From: Celoporthe dispersa
Lineage: Eukaryota > Ascomycota > Sordariomycetes > Diaporthales > Cryphonectriaceae
Reading direction: 5' to 3'
NCBI GenBank assembly: GCA_016584495.1
Contig: WAID01000005.1
Span: 992,501 to 1,056,500 of the forward strand
Length of the DNA: 64,000 bases
A program made the translations under genes and the position numbers. Of the stretch, positions 11,904-23,695 are shown in pieces (position 1 is the stretch's first letter; each line of letters opens with the position of its first letter). The notes beneath the pieces are model-generated. The model did not search any database and had not been told where the DNA came from. It worked only from the letters and a program-made list of their open reading frames with translations.

Positions 11904-13746
11904 CTAACGCCTCGGCATCCCCCTTCCGCGTCCCCTCAGCGCCCTCTGCGCAGCGCCAGGGGGCAAAGGCTTCCCCGGGCGCCTGCGGCTGCTGGCTCTC
12001 CTCGTTCCGGATGGTCTCGTCGACGCCCAGGATCAGACAGCTCGCCTCGGTGGCCGCCTGCAGCGCGTTGATCTTGACCAGCGCGGGCTCCCACACGAAC
12101 CGCTCCATCATGTCCGCGACGCCCTCGTTGACAAAATCGACGCCCGCCCAGGTGTTGCCCTTGCGGTGCTCCACGCGCAGCTTGTTGAGGATGTCGGTGG
12201 CGTCGAAGCCGGCGTTGTCGCACAGCTGGCGCGGGATGATCTCGAGGGCCTTGGCGAAGGACTTGATGATGCCCTGCTGCTTGTTGCGGATGTTGTCGTC
12301 CGCGAAGCGGTGCAGCGAGGCCGACACCTCCATCTCGCACGCGCCGCCGCCGCCGACGATGGTGCGGTTGCGGATCGCACGCTTGACAATCATGATGGCG
12401 TCGTGCAGCGACCGTTCCACCTCGGCGATGAACTGCTCTGCGCCGCCACGGAGCATAAGCGTGCAGGTCTTGGCCTCTGGGCAGTCCTCGAAGAAGTTGA
12501 ACCGCTCGCCACCGAGCTGTCGCTCCTCGAAGATGCCGCAGGTGCCCAGGTGCTCGGCGTGAATATCGGAGCAGGTGGACTGGATGGTGGCACCCGTGGC
12601 CTGGACGACACGCTCCATATCCTCTGACGAGACGCGGCCCGCGCAGAAGACGTCGCGGTCGGCAAAGTACTGCGTGGCCAGGTCGCCGATGGGTAGCTTG
12701 GACAGCACGACCTTGGCGCCGGTCTTGTAGATGGCCTCGAGCTTCTTGAAGATGATCTGCCACTCCGCGTCGACGATGGCCTGGTATTCCGACACCTGCT
12801 CGACCCGCACCTCCGCGTTGTCCTTCTCGGCCTTGAGCTCCAGCTCCACGTTGAGGCAGACGATCTTTGGCTTGGTGAACTTCTTGGGCTGCTGCTCGAA
12901 GCCGGCATACGAGAAGGTCTTCTTGAAGGCGACGCCGTTGACGAACAGGGACTCGGTGAGGGAGCCGCCAGGGATCTTCTTGACGCCTATTAACTTCTCG
13001 TTGAGGTCGTCTTGGTCGAGGGTGAGGACGGCGTCGACAACCACTAGACAGGTATCTTCTTGTCAGCAATTTTCGTGTACCTGGGCAGGCCCTGCCCGCG
13101 GGACCCCCAACTCACTCTTGGTGAAGAACTCGGTATTCCGCTTGATCAGCTTGCTCGTCATGGCCGTCGCGGCGAGCTTGCCCAGCGTCTCCCTGTGGTT
13201 GGCCTCATCCGTGCTCACCGCGATCTCCTTGATCTTGTTCACCGCCATGGCCGAAGCTTTCCGCAGGCCCTTGACGATGATCTGTGAGCTGAGGCCCTGT
13301 TCCACGTGCTCCTTGACCTCCTTCAGGATCTCGCCCGCCAGCACCACGACGGAGGTCGTGCCGTCGCCCACCTCGGCATCTTGTGATCTTGCGATGTCGA
13401 CGAGGATCCGCGCCGCCGGGTGGACAATGTCGAGGAGCTTCATGACCGTCGCGCCATCGTTGGTAATCGTCTGCCTGCCGTTCTCGTCCACCATCAACAG
13501 GTCGCCGCCGTAAGGTCCGAGGGTCGACTTGATCGTGTTCTGGACGGCGAGGCAGGCGTTGATGTTGGAGATGATCTGGCCCTTGCCCTGGGAGGTGTCG
13601 GTGCCTGTGTCGCGGGGTCGGGTCAGCAAGGGTCTCTCACGAGGTAGATACCTGGGGATAGCTTCAGTGGGGGGGGGGGGTTATGGAGGGGCAAACGGAC
13701 CCTCCTTCAGGACAATAATGGTGGGAGTCTGCCCGCCAAAAGACAT
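11904..13746 (-). CDS. CCT7: T-complex protein 1 subunit eta (CCT7)
   Basis: Subunit of the cytosolic TRiC/CCT chaperonin, which folds actin, tubulin and other proteins using ATP. Exons: 13746-13701, 13604-13116, 13043-11904, giving 557 residues, the usual length. The first exon encodes the typical MSFGGQTPTIIVLKEG start and splices (donor GTCCGT, acceptor ACACAG) to GTDTSQGKGQ. Chaperonin ATPase motifs are clear: GPYGGD, ITNDGATVMKLL, VGDGTTSVVVLAGE near the N-terminus and GGGACEMEVS toward the C-terminus. The annotated frame runs past the expected end, but removing one base from the C4 run at 11973-11976 restores the conserved Arg/Gly-rich tail ending GRGMPRR followed by a stop at 11904-11906. 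Because the protein is essential and otherwise intact, this break is best explained as a sequence error. Confidence 0.95.
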
Positions 13747-14265
13747 CTTGAATATGTACGAGGGAGTAGGACGTATGTGTATAGAGGTAGCAAGGGGGGA
13801 GATGGCCCAAGGAAGTATTGCTGTCCTCCAAGGCTTGGGGGGAGGGCAGTTCTTGGGACGTGGGCGGTGGGCGGCGCGTGGGGTTGGTTTAGAGCTCCAT
13901 CTCCCCTCGAAAAATTGTTGATGCCGCCTGGCAGCTCTGCAGGTATCCATGTACCGGTAGTATTATGTAAGCGGGACACGGTCATGACTACTTAGATAAC
14001 CAACGCTACTACATTTGCTGTGGGTCGCTCTTTTTCCTGCTTGGATTTTACCTGTTCTTGTTTCTTTCTTCTTTTTCTTCTTTTTCCTCCCAACTTAATC
14101 ATGGTTCTTTTAGGATCTTTCACGTAATTGATTTCCGGTCATGTAATCGACGGACTATCCCCCCCCCTTTTTATTTCCCCCTCCCCAGGCCTTATCACAA
14201 TTGCAGACGCCTCCTCAAAATCAGATCCTGTTCGACCTGAACCTCTCGACCCCGATCCAGGCACC
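13747..14265. other. CCT7 promoter region
   Basis: About 520 bases between the CCT7 start and the stop of the next minus-strand gene. It contains CT-rich stretches on the plus strand (14040-14100 and 14160-14190) and a G-rich stretch nearer the start codon. It presumably holds the CCT7 promoter and the downstream gene's 3' UTR. Confidence 0.45.
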
Positions 14266-15754
14266 CTACACAATCACCCTGGGCGCTGCGTGCTTGAACA
14301 CATTGTCCGGGTCATACTTCTTCTTCAGCGACACGACCGTCTTGAGGTGTCTGCCGTAGATCTTGTTCAGGTCTGCATCGTCATAGTCAAGCAGGGGAAG
14401 ATACGCGCTGTCCATAATGTTGTCCGCATCCTGCTCCTTCAGCTCCCTCAGCAGCCCCAGGCCCCACACAGAGACCTCCCCCTCGAGCGCCGGGTCGGTC
14501 GTCATGGACACGATCTCGACCATATGGTGGTCCTCGCGGGCCCCAAAGACCGACTCCTCGTTGGGCGGCGGGGAGCTCAGCCCGTGTATCGATATCATGG
14601 CGTTGCCACCCGGGACAGAGGCGCTGTACCTGGCCAGAACGCTCACCGACGCGGGTGTCCACGCCTTGAGGTTTACCGCGTAGGCCCTCCCGTGGACGCC
14701 ATAGGCCACCAGCTTCTCGTTGTCCTCGCCGTACTTGGCCACGGTCTTGGCCTCGGTGGACTTGACGATGCAGTTGCCAAAGGTGGCGATCTTGTCGATG
14801 TACCTGCGTCCCTCGGCGTGGTCGTCGTCGACCCATGTGACGATGGCAGCAAGCGCCTTGCCGAGCCCCGGGAAGTCCATGGCGAACGGCTGGACCTTGA
14901 GGGGCTTCGGCATCTCCATGCTCCGGACACCTTCTGTCAGGGAAGTCCAGATGGACTGCATGTTGCTCGACTCGTAGATGAGAGTACCAACCAGCATCTG
15001 TGGGTGGAAAGGGTCTTGATCAGCCCGAGGTGCCCGCGCATTAGTCCCCAGAGCAGCAGCATCATCACTACTGACCTCTTTTAGCGGGTACACTTTGATC
15101 GTCAACTCGACGATGACCCCAAAGATGAAGCCCGCGCCGCGGATCCCCTTAAGCAGCTCATCGCTCGCATCTACAAGCTCGCCTTTGGCGCTCACCAGCT
15201 TCGCCGCGACGATCTGGTCAACACCTGGGCCGTAGAGGCTCGAGAACGGGCCGTAGCCACCGACGGTGCTCCACCCAACATAGCCAACCGACCCAATGGA
15301 TCCACTGCATAACGAGAATCAGCTTCAGGCGGCCAGCACTCTAGCAGGAAGATCCTAACCAAGCCGCAATCAGGCCATGTTCACCCAACGCCCTCAACAG
15401 ACCCCCAGCGAGGACCCCGCCGCCCACCTTGGCCGTCTTCTTGTCCTCGCTCACGTGAACGTAGGCGATGTCGCGCATGTCGATCAAGAGGACATCATCG
15501 ATCAGAGCACGCCCCACGCAATTATGCCCGCCGGTCCTGATGTTAAAGTCAAGACCCTTCTCGACGCAGGCTTGGACCAGCGCCTGAACCTCCTCGGCAG
15601 TCTGTGGCCGGGCGATGGCCGCAGGCTTTGCCGTGCTGATGATATACGTTTTCCTTAGGGTCTCATAGTCGGGAGACTCGGGTGTGTGGAGCCTAATGTT
15701 GGGGTGTTGTCTCTGTATGGCAGAGATCTCTGCTTCGAATCTACCTTGGGCCAT
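14266..15754 (-). CDS. FAD-linked oxidoreductase (VAO/BBE type)
   Basis: Flavoprotein of about 451 residues in the vanillyl-alcohol-oxidase/berberine-bridge-enzyme superfamily, catalysing oxidation of an unknown small molecule. Exons: 15754-15360, 15304-15076, 14997-14266; introns GTTAGG...TGCAG and GTCAGT...CACAG. The PP-loop region NIRTGGHNCVGRA (about residues 75-87) holds the His that commonly carries FAD covalently, followed by LIDMRDI. A Gly-rich segment (CGSIGSVGYVGWSTVGGYG) follows the first splice. The C-terminus ends with the BBE-type sequence KKKYDPDNVFKH. There is no signal peptide, so it is likely intracellular. The second intron is 78 bases with no in-frame stop, so unspliced mRNA stays open. 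It is divergent from the prenyltransferase gene, about 1.5 kb away. Confidence 0.85.
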
Positions 15755-17296
15755 CTTGGGAGGGAAGGAGGGCTTCTACTGATGTAGTCGGGACGTGGTT
15801 CGTTGGAGAACAGACGGGCGACCATGTTGGCAGAGGGCAAGAGGAAAGCATTTATAGCGTCTTCAGCTTGTCTCCAACGTACATTTTAGCCCTACAGTTC
15901 GTACTGCCAACGTCAATGGGGTACAGTGCAGGTGGAAAGCCAATGACGAAGAGTCCTGGCTATCCTCGTTGGGGGCCAAAATCCCACAGGTCACACCAGC
16001 GGGTGAAGGTCCCCGATTGTCTGGTAGTGACACCTAACTGGGCCTAGGATCCAGGCCATGTACTTGGACTGCTACATGTCTTTATATATTCTTCCTCGTC
16101 TGGTTTGCGGCCTTCGTTCACCTAATGAACCCAGCGAGGGCGGCAGATGAGGGTGGCAGTGAGCTTCATACGTGAGCCAGAGAACGTGGATCTCATACGT
16201 GCTTGCCCTCTGAGAGGAAATGCAAGAGACATGATTCGCTCCAATTTATGTGTCGGCCTATTTGTCGACCGCAACTTATTTCTCGAAAGAGGCTACAGAT
16301 TATCCTGCCCGACAGCCTGCTTATTATTAAGTGCTGAAGTGGAGATGGATGAACCCACATCAATAAGATTGGTCTTTTGGCTCCCCCTCCCCCTCCTCTC
16401 CTCTTTTTTTTTCCCCTCCTCCCCCTTGCCCTCCAACTTCAGACACTATCACAGTGCACCCCGCTACGAAAATGAGAGTCCAACCTATAGCTGATGCCTC
16501 TCCTTAGGATTAACGTGACGCGAGATCGACCACCCCCTTTCCCTTCTGCCTCCTCGATGCACACGCACAGTTAGAGAAGAGGCACCTCTCATGGCTCCGC
16601 GCCTCTCACAACACCTCCGTGTTTCTCAACGCCAGGCCCCATTATAGTACACCGTAAGCTTATCCGTCCTGTTCAGCTACACTTCGGAGGCCACTCCGCT
16701 GTGGTCAAGCAACGCGATGGAGTAGCCAGCCCAGAAGTATAATTCTGCTCACGTATGCAAAATCCCGAGGCTAGCATGGCAGAAGGAGGATGGATGCGTG
16801 CGCCGTTCTGGGTCTGGCCCACGGCTATGAGGAATCATGCCTCAACGATGTCAGCCCTTAGTAATTACCTGCGAGCATGTCGAAAATTTACTGTTCATAG
16901 GCCGGGCCGCGACACTGGATCTCACTTGTCAGCGTCATTTGTATTCTGGTTTACCTGTTACGCTGTTGAGCCGAGAACACTTTGCTTTCAGGTTGAATAT
17001 TACGCTGAGTGGCCTACCCGGGCTAGCCATGGTGGGTGTGTCTGTTGTCTGATAATCGCTGCTCCAGCGGTTGTGGTCCTCATGCCGAGATCCACAAGGG
17101 TGTAGGAGGCTGGCCATATAGATGAGTATTAATTGCTATACAGTACATTAGGTCGCAAAGATTGTCATCCCATGGATTCAAAAGAAACAAACAGAAAATC
17201 GATCGCTCGACCCGATTTATTCAGACTGCGGTGTGCCATCGCGTGTCCTATATCAAAAGCAGTATCAAGAGAAGAAAACCCGTTCTTCCTACCCCT
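15755..17296. other. divergent promoter region, 1.5 kb
   Basis: The interval separates two divergently oriented enzyme genes: the FAD-linked oxidoreductase (minus) and the UbiA prenyltransferase (plus). A CT-rich tract lies at about 16380-16435. No coding signal was recognised; the frames here have no domain and poor composition. Shared regulation of the two genes is possible but not shown. Confidence 0.45.
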
Positions 17297-18858
17297 ATGC
17301 CGCTGATGATGTTGTCTCCGGCGGCCATGCGGTCCCTTGGAAGCTGTACTCGCCCACGTATCATGCCTGGCGTGCGAGTTGTACCAACTCCCTTCTGCTT
17401 GGGCTTTGCACACCACCAGAGACCCCAGAGCACTACTATCGTCCCTAAGCCCCCCTCCAACCCATATCCACCCTACAAACCCCCAACCCAAGGCATCCTT
17501 TCCAGACTCCCCCCGCCCTGGGTCCCGTTCGCCGAGCTCTCGCGCATCGAGAAGCCAGGCGGCTTGTACGGCTTCTATATGGCCTACGTGATCGGACTCG
17601 GCTACGGAGCCTGTGTAGTCACTCCAGCGGTCGCTCCGATCAGCCTGGTGTCGACGGGCGCCGTGCTCCTCGTCTACAACGTCTTCCTCCGGGGCGCAGC
17701 CTGCACCGTGAACGATATCCTCGACCGCGAGTTTGACAGGCGGGTGGCCCGGTGCCGTAACAGGCCTGTGGCTCGCGGGGCTGTGACGCCGGCGCAGGGT
17801 TATGTGTGGTACGCAGTGCAGACAGTTGGGGCTGGGGCTGCCATCTCCTGTCTGCCGAGTCCGTTGCTCGCACTTAGCTATGCGGGTGAGTCGGTGGTGG
17901 CGGAAGTGGCGCCTGGCCAGCGCTCTTCATGCGTTTTCCCTTATAGGCCCTGTACGGTGTGAAGCTAAGAAGGAGATGTGGTTGTGCAGTTCCGATTCAG
18001 CTCGTTGTGAGCTTATATCCACTGTGCAAGAGATTCACAGAGTAAGTCTGCTGCTACTATTTTCTATTGTGATCTGATCTGGTGGTCTTGGGTTCCATGC
18101 AGAGGAGCAACTTTTGATCCTGTGCCTCGAGGCCAGGACAGTGGAGAAGAAGAAGAAAAAAGTGCCAGAAAATCTCGGCTCCTTTTCTCGCAGAACACTT
18201 CATGCTAATTAATCCTCCTCGCCTCGTCAATGTTAGTTTCCCCCAGCTCGTCCTCAGTGCTCCCATCGCCGGCGGCGTCCTTTTGGCCGCCGCCTCCATA
18301 GGTCTGGACCCATTCGACACCTCCTCCCTCGCCGTCGCCGGCGCCACGGCCTCTCTGACGCTATCGCACTATATCTGGACCACTATCTTCGACTACGTCA
18401 ACGCCTGCCAGGACACGCCTGACGACGTCAAGGCCGGGGTGCGGAGCATGGCTGTCCGGTATCAGGACACGGTGGCCTTTATCTCTGTGCTGGGGGCTGC
18501 GCAGGTTGGGTGTCTGGCTGTTACGGGGGTTCTGGCTGGGTTTTCGACTGTGTATTGGGTTGGGGCTGTTGGTGGGAATGCTCTTTGGCTCGTGGGTTTC
18601 CTTTTTTTTTTTTTTTGGTCCCTTTAATATGCATGAATCTAATGCTTGATGGTATTTTCCACTAATTGCGCTTTTCGCCAGGCTATTATGGCGAAAACTG
18701 CGAAACGGTCCAGACCGGATATGTGTGGGTGGTGGTTTGCTTGGGGAGGCTTGTTAGTGAGCGGCACCACGAGTCTGGCATTGTTTGCCGAGTATTGGAA
18801 CGGTCTTCGCAATGGAAAAGATACAAAAGAGTCCTACGAGCTGTCAGAGGTCGTGTGA
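17297..18858 (+). CDS. UbiA-family aromatic prenyltransferase
   Basis: Multipass membrane enzyme of about 404 residues that transfers a prenyl chain to an aromatic acceptor. Exons: 17297-17885, 17947-18041, 18237-18591, 18682-18858. The first Asp-rich motif NDILDREFDRRVARC binds prenyl diphosphate through Mg2+, and the second is DYVNACQDTPDDVKAG; both are intact. RFTDFPQLVLS spans the second splice and is family-typical. The N-terminus (17297 start) is rich in Arg and Met and could be a mitochondrial presequence, which would fit a COQ2-like role in ubiquinone synthesis. Position among FAD enzymes instead suggests meroterpenoid-type secondary metabolism. The first splice is out of phase by one base unless the G3 run at 17884-17886 is one base too long. 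The second intron (195 bp) is long for this window. Confidence 0.85.
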
Positions 18859-19240
18859 GCATGGGGAAGGTCTCGGTAAATTGCCAACTGAATTGTATTT
18901 ACATAGATCCTCGGCCCGCCTCCTAGGTAGTAAAAGTTTACATACTTTGTTTTTTCTTTTCTTGACGACTGTCTCGGGAGCACCTTCGAGTATATCAGGA
19001 ACAACCATGAACGTTTATACAGAGCTGTTCCTCAAGTGATTTGAAGTATTTATTTCCTCAAACTAGCCAACACTATGCCGCCACGATGTCTATATTTTCA
19101 TTGCAGTCAGTACCTCTGCATTGGTGGACGGCCACAATGAAATGTCCTCAACTAGCTTAGGTTTATAATTTTCTATAGAGTGATTCAATTATACGAAGTC
19201 CTCAGCTCGTCAGAGAAAGGCTGTGCAGTACCGATCATTG
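18859..19240. other. intergenic between convergent genes
   Basis: About 380 AT-rich bases between the stop of the prenyltransferase gene and the stop of the rhodopsin-domain gene on the other strand. Probably 3' UTRs; nothing else seen. Confidence 0.5.
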
Positions 19241-20599
19241 TCAATTAAACCATTGAACTTTCAGCCTGAAACTCCCTACGAACCAAGATCCTATCCCTAG
19301 GCAGATGTTCCAGCACGTACTCCTCAGCCCTCGGCCCAGCGACTCTTGTCGTCGCCGGCCCCTTGGCATCTGTCCCCGTGCCAGCGGCCACTCATCGTCC
19401 TGCTGCTGCTGCTGCTGCTTGCGATAGGGCGCCCGTGCATGATGATACTTATACTTCGCGGACCCCTCCGGCCCCGACGACGTATCGTGGGACTGACCAC
19501 GTGTGCTTAATTTCAGTCTCGGGAGGAATTTCTTGACCAGCGGCCGGTACGTGGGCAGGCAGCATCCCAGGAGGCCTACGACGTTCTCTGTGATGTGCCA
19601 GAAGAGCACGCCTGAGGAGTACCAGGTGGTATCCATGACCCAGGCCACGGGGTCGTCCTTTAGGAATTCGATGACCCATTCGAAGATTATGACACGTGTT
19701 ATGCCGCAGGCGACGACGCTGTGGTTCAAAAGGGCGTCCACTCGGTCAGCTGGTGAGAATGCCCTGCTGCGAGGTTTATGGATGGGGTCGGGGGAGAGAA
19801 GTGGTGATTTGAGCTTACATAGATCCTAGCAGGAAGATGCCGGAGACTGCAACCTTCCGGTTCAGCGGCATCTTGAGCGAGTAGAGGTGGGGCACAGGAA
19901 GGAGAAAAATCAGAATGTCAAGCACCATGTCGGATATGGCGACCGCAAGGTAGAGATCCGTCACCTCGACACAGTGCTCCGAGTATTCGCTCTCAAACAG
20001 CTCCCAGAAGTACCGCACGGGATAGCACTGAAAGGCGAGCGCGAACGTGATGGCCACGGTCCAGGCGATAGTGAGGCCGATGAAGGCATTGTTGATGAGG
20101 CGAAAGGCCCGGATGGCGAAGATCCTCCGGTAGAAGAAGAGGACCGAGAGCTTGATGACCCCGAGGCCGATCGTCCCCAGCACGTGGAATGTGTATTTGG
20201 TCTGTTCGTAAACCAGAAGCTGGTGGGTGTGGGCGAGCTGGCCGTCGACGAGGATCTGGTGGGTGCCTAGGCCACCGATGGTGGTTGCTGTGGCTCTCCA
20301 AGGCAAAGGGTCAGTTCCTTGAAGTGCGGTACCATCCACGATACTGCAGATGTATTCATGGGATGGAGATGTGCAAGTAGCTACTGACCGATGAGCTGGT
20401 TAACTGCCAGCCCGACGCAGATCGCTGCAGCCGGTATTGTGATCCAGTCGTCGATGGCTAAGCGCGCAGAGACAAGCGACCTCGAATAGAATCTGAGAGC
20501 GACAGAGACGATCGGCGTTACGATGAACAAGATGGACGTCCCGATGAGTACCGGCCGCGGATAAGGCTGGTAATCAGGACTGAAATAAGGATTGTTCAT
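19241..20599 (-). CDS. Pth11-like rhodopsin-domain membrane protein
   Basis: Predicted seven-helix plasma-membrane protein of about 403 residues with the fungal rhodopsin-like domain found in Pth11-type receptors. Exons: 20599-20389, about 20293-19819, 19766-19241. Visible landmarks are the first helix after PYPRPVLIG, LAIDDWITIPA between helices 1 and 2, GLGTHQ, the KLSVLFFYRRIF helix, and NRKVAVSGIFLLG before the last splice, followed by CGITRVII and FWHITENVVGLLG. The cytosolic tail has a Gln run and basic residues. The second exon's start is the least certain (acceptor GAGAG; a better-looking TGCAG upstream is out of phase). Ligand and role are unknown; these proteins often sense surface or nutrient cues. 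It lies inside the 14-25 kb enzyme block. Confidence 0.85.
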
Positions 20600-21976
20600 G
20601 ATGAATACGCTCTTTTCGCCTGGCAGTCGACTCGTGGATCAAAAGAGATGGACCCAACGAGGTTGGAGGCGTACAGCACAGTCTGTATGTGATTATTATG
20701 TTGGTAGGGTCGGATGGAGATGGGTTGCACAACAGGACAAGCGAGAGGAGCCACATGCACAAGGATACAGAACCTCGTTCTCATTCTTATCCAAGCGCAG
20801 CTGTTTTTCTTCAGCACAAGTTGGACCCCTTTCTTTCCTGTCCAACCCATGTTGGCCCAGGTAAGCATATGTACTTGAATAGTACAGTAATGATTACTAG
20901 CTGAAGCCTCCTCCCGGAAGAGACTCCAACTGCTCACTGCAAGTGTGTGTACGATGTGCTGGGCTTACAAGGTCTCCAGTCACTCTGAATCCATATTTAA
21001 CAGCAAGATACTAACCACCAACACCCCGAGGTCGTTGTACAGGAATAAGTATTGGCAGACTGGACCCGTCGTACGGTCTTCCCTCAGATCAAGATCTACA
21101 CCGCGAGCCAATCTCTTACCATCCAGGCAGTGTACATGTTACTCAACATCTGTGCCCACTCAAAGCATTTCAGTACAAGGGCCCATGTTTCTTGTCACAC
21201 TCTTGCCACGGTGGTCATCTCCACGTGGCATACCACCCCCGGGTTAGGCAGTCCACCCGTATTCCTTCGGATACTATGGTACACGCCAGTGGCTTACTCA
21301 CTTTGTGATTATGCATGCCTGGCTTTGCACGCAGAAAAGGCATCAATAAAGGTCAGCAAAGATCTTGGTACATCTCCTGTAGGGGTGTGGCAAGGACTGC
21401 GGGATTCTAGCCACTTTCCATAGTAATAATGGGTGGGTCGGAAGCCACTCGACCCTATTCTTCCGTCAAGTGCAATACACTCATTCAGGTACGCCTGTCC
21501 TGCCTATCCGTTTTTGGCTTTCGGGCTGATGCGTATGTCTGACAGGGTGCTTGGTTCCCCAACACATTGCCCAATAGTTCAAACACTGATTCCAAAGCCA
21601 TGTACGTATTTGGTTGTTTGTGTAGTGAGCAACCCTGCTCAACCCCTACGAGTATCGAAACCCCTGCGCATGGAGGCTTGCTGGTGCCTTGCTGCCGCCT
21701 TGGAAGTATGTACGAATACGTAAAGTAATTTTTTTTACTTTATAAAAAATCAAACCATAGTGAGCAATAAATCGGTGGGCAAAATAATGCCTTGGGTGGC
21801 TTCTCCTGGACAGCTTTCAGCGGCAGCAGCAGCACCTTTTGATTTAATTGGCTTCATGCGTCTCGCGTGAGCAAAAGCCTAATTATATATATATATATAT
21901 AGAGGACCCTGTATTCGGTATTATTCTCCATATAGCACTGCAGACTCGACCAGGCCGCCCTCCTGTGCCATTCGCC
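20600..21976. other. divergent intergenic region with (TA)9 repeat
   Basis: About 1.4 kb between the rhodopsin-domain gene (minus) and the secreted FAD-oxidoreductase gene (plus). A TA dinucleotide repeat at about 21884-21901 lies some 75 bases upstream of the oxidoreductase start codon and may act as its TATA-like element. No gene recognised. Confidence 0.5.
21884..21901. repeat. (TA)9 dinucleotide repeat
   Basis: Alternating T and A for about 18 bases, roughly 75 bases upstream of the secreted oxidoreductase's start codon. It could serve as a TATA-like element or be a simple microsatellite. Confidence 0.85.
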
Positions 21977-23486
21977 ATGCCTTCACGTGCCCTCTACATA
22001 ACCGCCAGCCTGCTGAGCCTCGGCCTGGCCTGCAAGGGGAGCAGCATCACAACGGCGCTCTGCAGCGAGCTCACAAAACACCAGACCCTGATCTCCTCGA
22101 ACTCGACGATCCAGTGCGGCGTGAAGGACGTGCGGTGGAGTGACTATGCGGCACCACAGCCTGGAGCCATCATCACCGTGGGCACCGAGGACGACGTGGC
22201 CACGATAGTAACCCTCGCCAACGAGCTGGACGTGCCCTTTCTCCTCCAGTCCGGTGCCAACGGCTGGGCAGACACGTTTTCTCTCGGAGCAAACGGCATA
22301 GTCATCGATGTGTCCCAGCTCAAGGACATCTCTTTCAACGCCGACAGGACCCAGGTCACATTCCAGACGGGCGTCCTGATCGAGGACCTCGTGGCTGCCG
22401 CCTGGGCCAACAACGCCCGCGTCGCCACGGGCACCTGCAACTGCGTCAGCGTGCTCGGAGCCGGTCTGGGCGGCGGCCTGGGCAGAGGTACAGGTTTGTA
22501 CGGCCTGGGGCTCGACCAGCTCATCGCAGTGAACTACGTCGACGCCGGCGGAAACAAGGCTACCGTCACCAACACCAGCAACCCTGACCTCTGGTGGGCC
22601 ATGAAGGGCGCGGGTCCAAACTTTGGCCTCGTCACGTCCGTCGTCTACCAGAGCTATCCGGTCGCCCAGGCAGACAACACCGCCTGGACAGGGCTGCTGT
22701 ATTTCAACGATAGTGCCATTGAGGACATCGTCTCGGCCATCGAGAACCTCACCCTGGAGGCGGAGATGCAGCTCGATTTCTACTTTACCCAGGGCGTCGT
22801 CGCCGTGCTGCCCTTCTACCTCGGCGACGAGCAGACAGGCAGGGAAAAGTTCGCCTCCATCCTCGCCATTGGCCCGGAGGAGGACGCCACCGAGGTGATC
22901 CCCTACGACAACTGGAATGCCGCGGGCGACGCCTTCTGCACCAAGGGGGGCGGAAGCCCTCGTACGAGACGAACCTCAAGACGATGGACCCGACGGCGTG
23001 GCGCGAGGTGTGGGACGAGTATGTGGCCTTCTACGAGGCGCATGCTGAGGCCAACCTGACCACGCTCCTGACCGAGTGCTACTCGACGGCCAAGATGCTG
23101 GAGATTGGCAGCTTGGAGGAGTCGTCGTACCCCTGGCGCGATATCAAGTGCTACTCGATCGTGATCCCGTGGTATACGTCTGCGAGTCTGGATGGAGAGG
23201 CCAATGCCTTTGGACAGAAGGTTCGGAGCATCTTGTCTGCCTCGTCCGGGACGCAAACCTTCAGCGCGTAAGTTTATACCCTGTTTCCTTGTTTACATAT
23301 GTGAAAGACATGACCCGGGAATGTTTGTTTAAAAACTAACTAGCCCACGTCTGCAGGTACGTTAATTTTGCACATGGTGATGAGGCTCTACAAGATATAT
23401 ATGGTGATAGCCTATCCAGGTTGCAGACTCTGAAAAAGGAGTACGATCCAGACGGACAGTTTGACCAGTGGTTTCCCCTGTCATGA
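21977..23486 (+). CDS. secreted FAD-binding oxidoreductase (BBE-like)
   Basis: Predicted secreted flavin oxidoreductase of about 473 residues. Exons: 21977-23267 and 23357-23486 (GTAAGT...TGCAG). Residues 1-19 form a signal peptide (hydrophobic, ending GLACKG). The FAD PP-loop segment is FLLQSGANGWADTFS (about residues 93-107): the His that often carries FAD covalently (SGGH) is replaced by Asn. The second flavin loop contains TGTCNCVSVLGAGLGGG. LWWAMKGAGPNFG is typical of the family, and the C-terminal KKEYDPDGQFDQWFP closes the BBE domain. Several NxS/NxT sites fit a glycosylated exported protein. The frame breaks in the G6 run at 22945-22950; one additional G restores continuity and the intron phase. 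Its substrate is unknown. The neighbouring FAD monooxygenase is convergent with it, about 210 bp away. Confidence 0.85.
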
Positions 23487-23695
23487 TTAACATCACTATT
23501 ATGTGACGAGGTCGGCCACATCACAGCCTTGCTCAAATCAGTAAATAGATCATTAATCTTAAAATATATATGGTCATGATGACGATGACGATGATATAAA
23601 CAGTCCTAGGGTTGAGCATGCTACCAAAAGAGACATAGACGTAGACACCTTCATATGCCGTCTAGTAATTAATATTAACCGGAACGCCGTGATAA

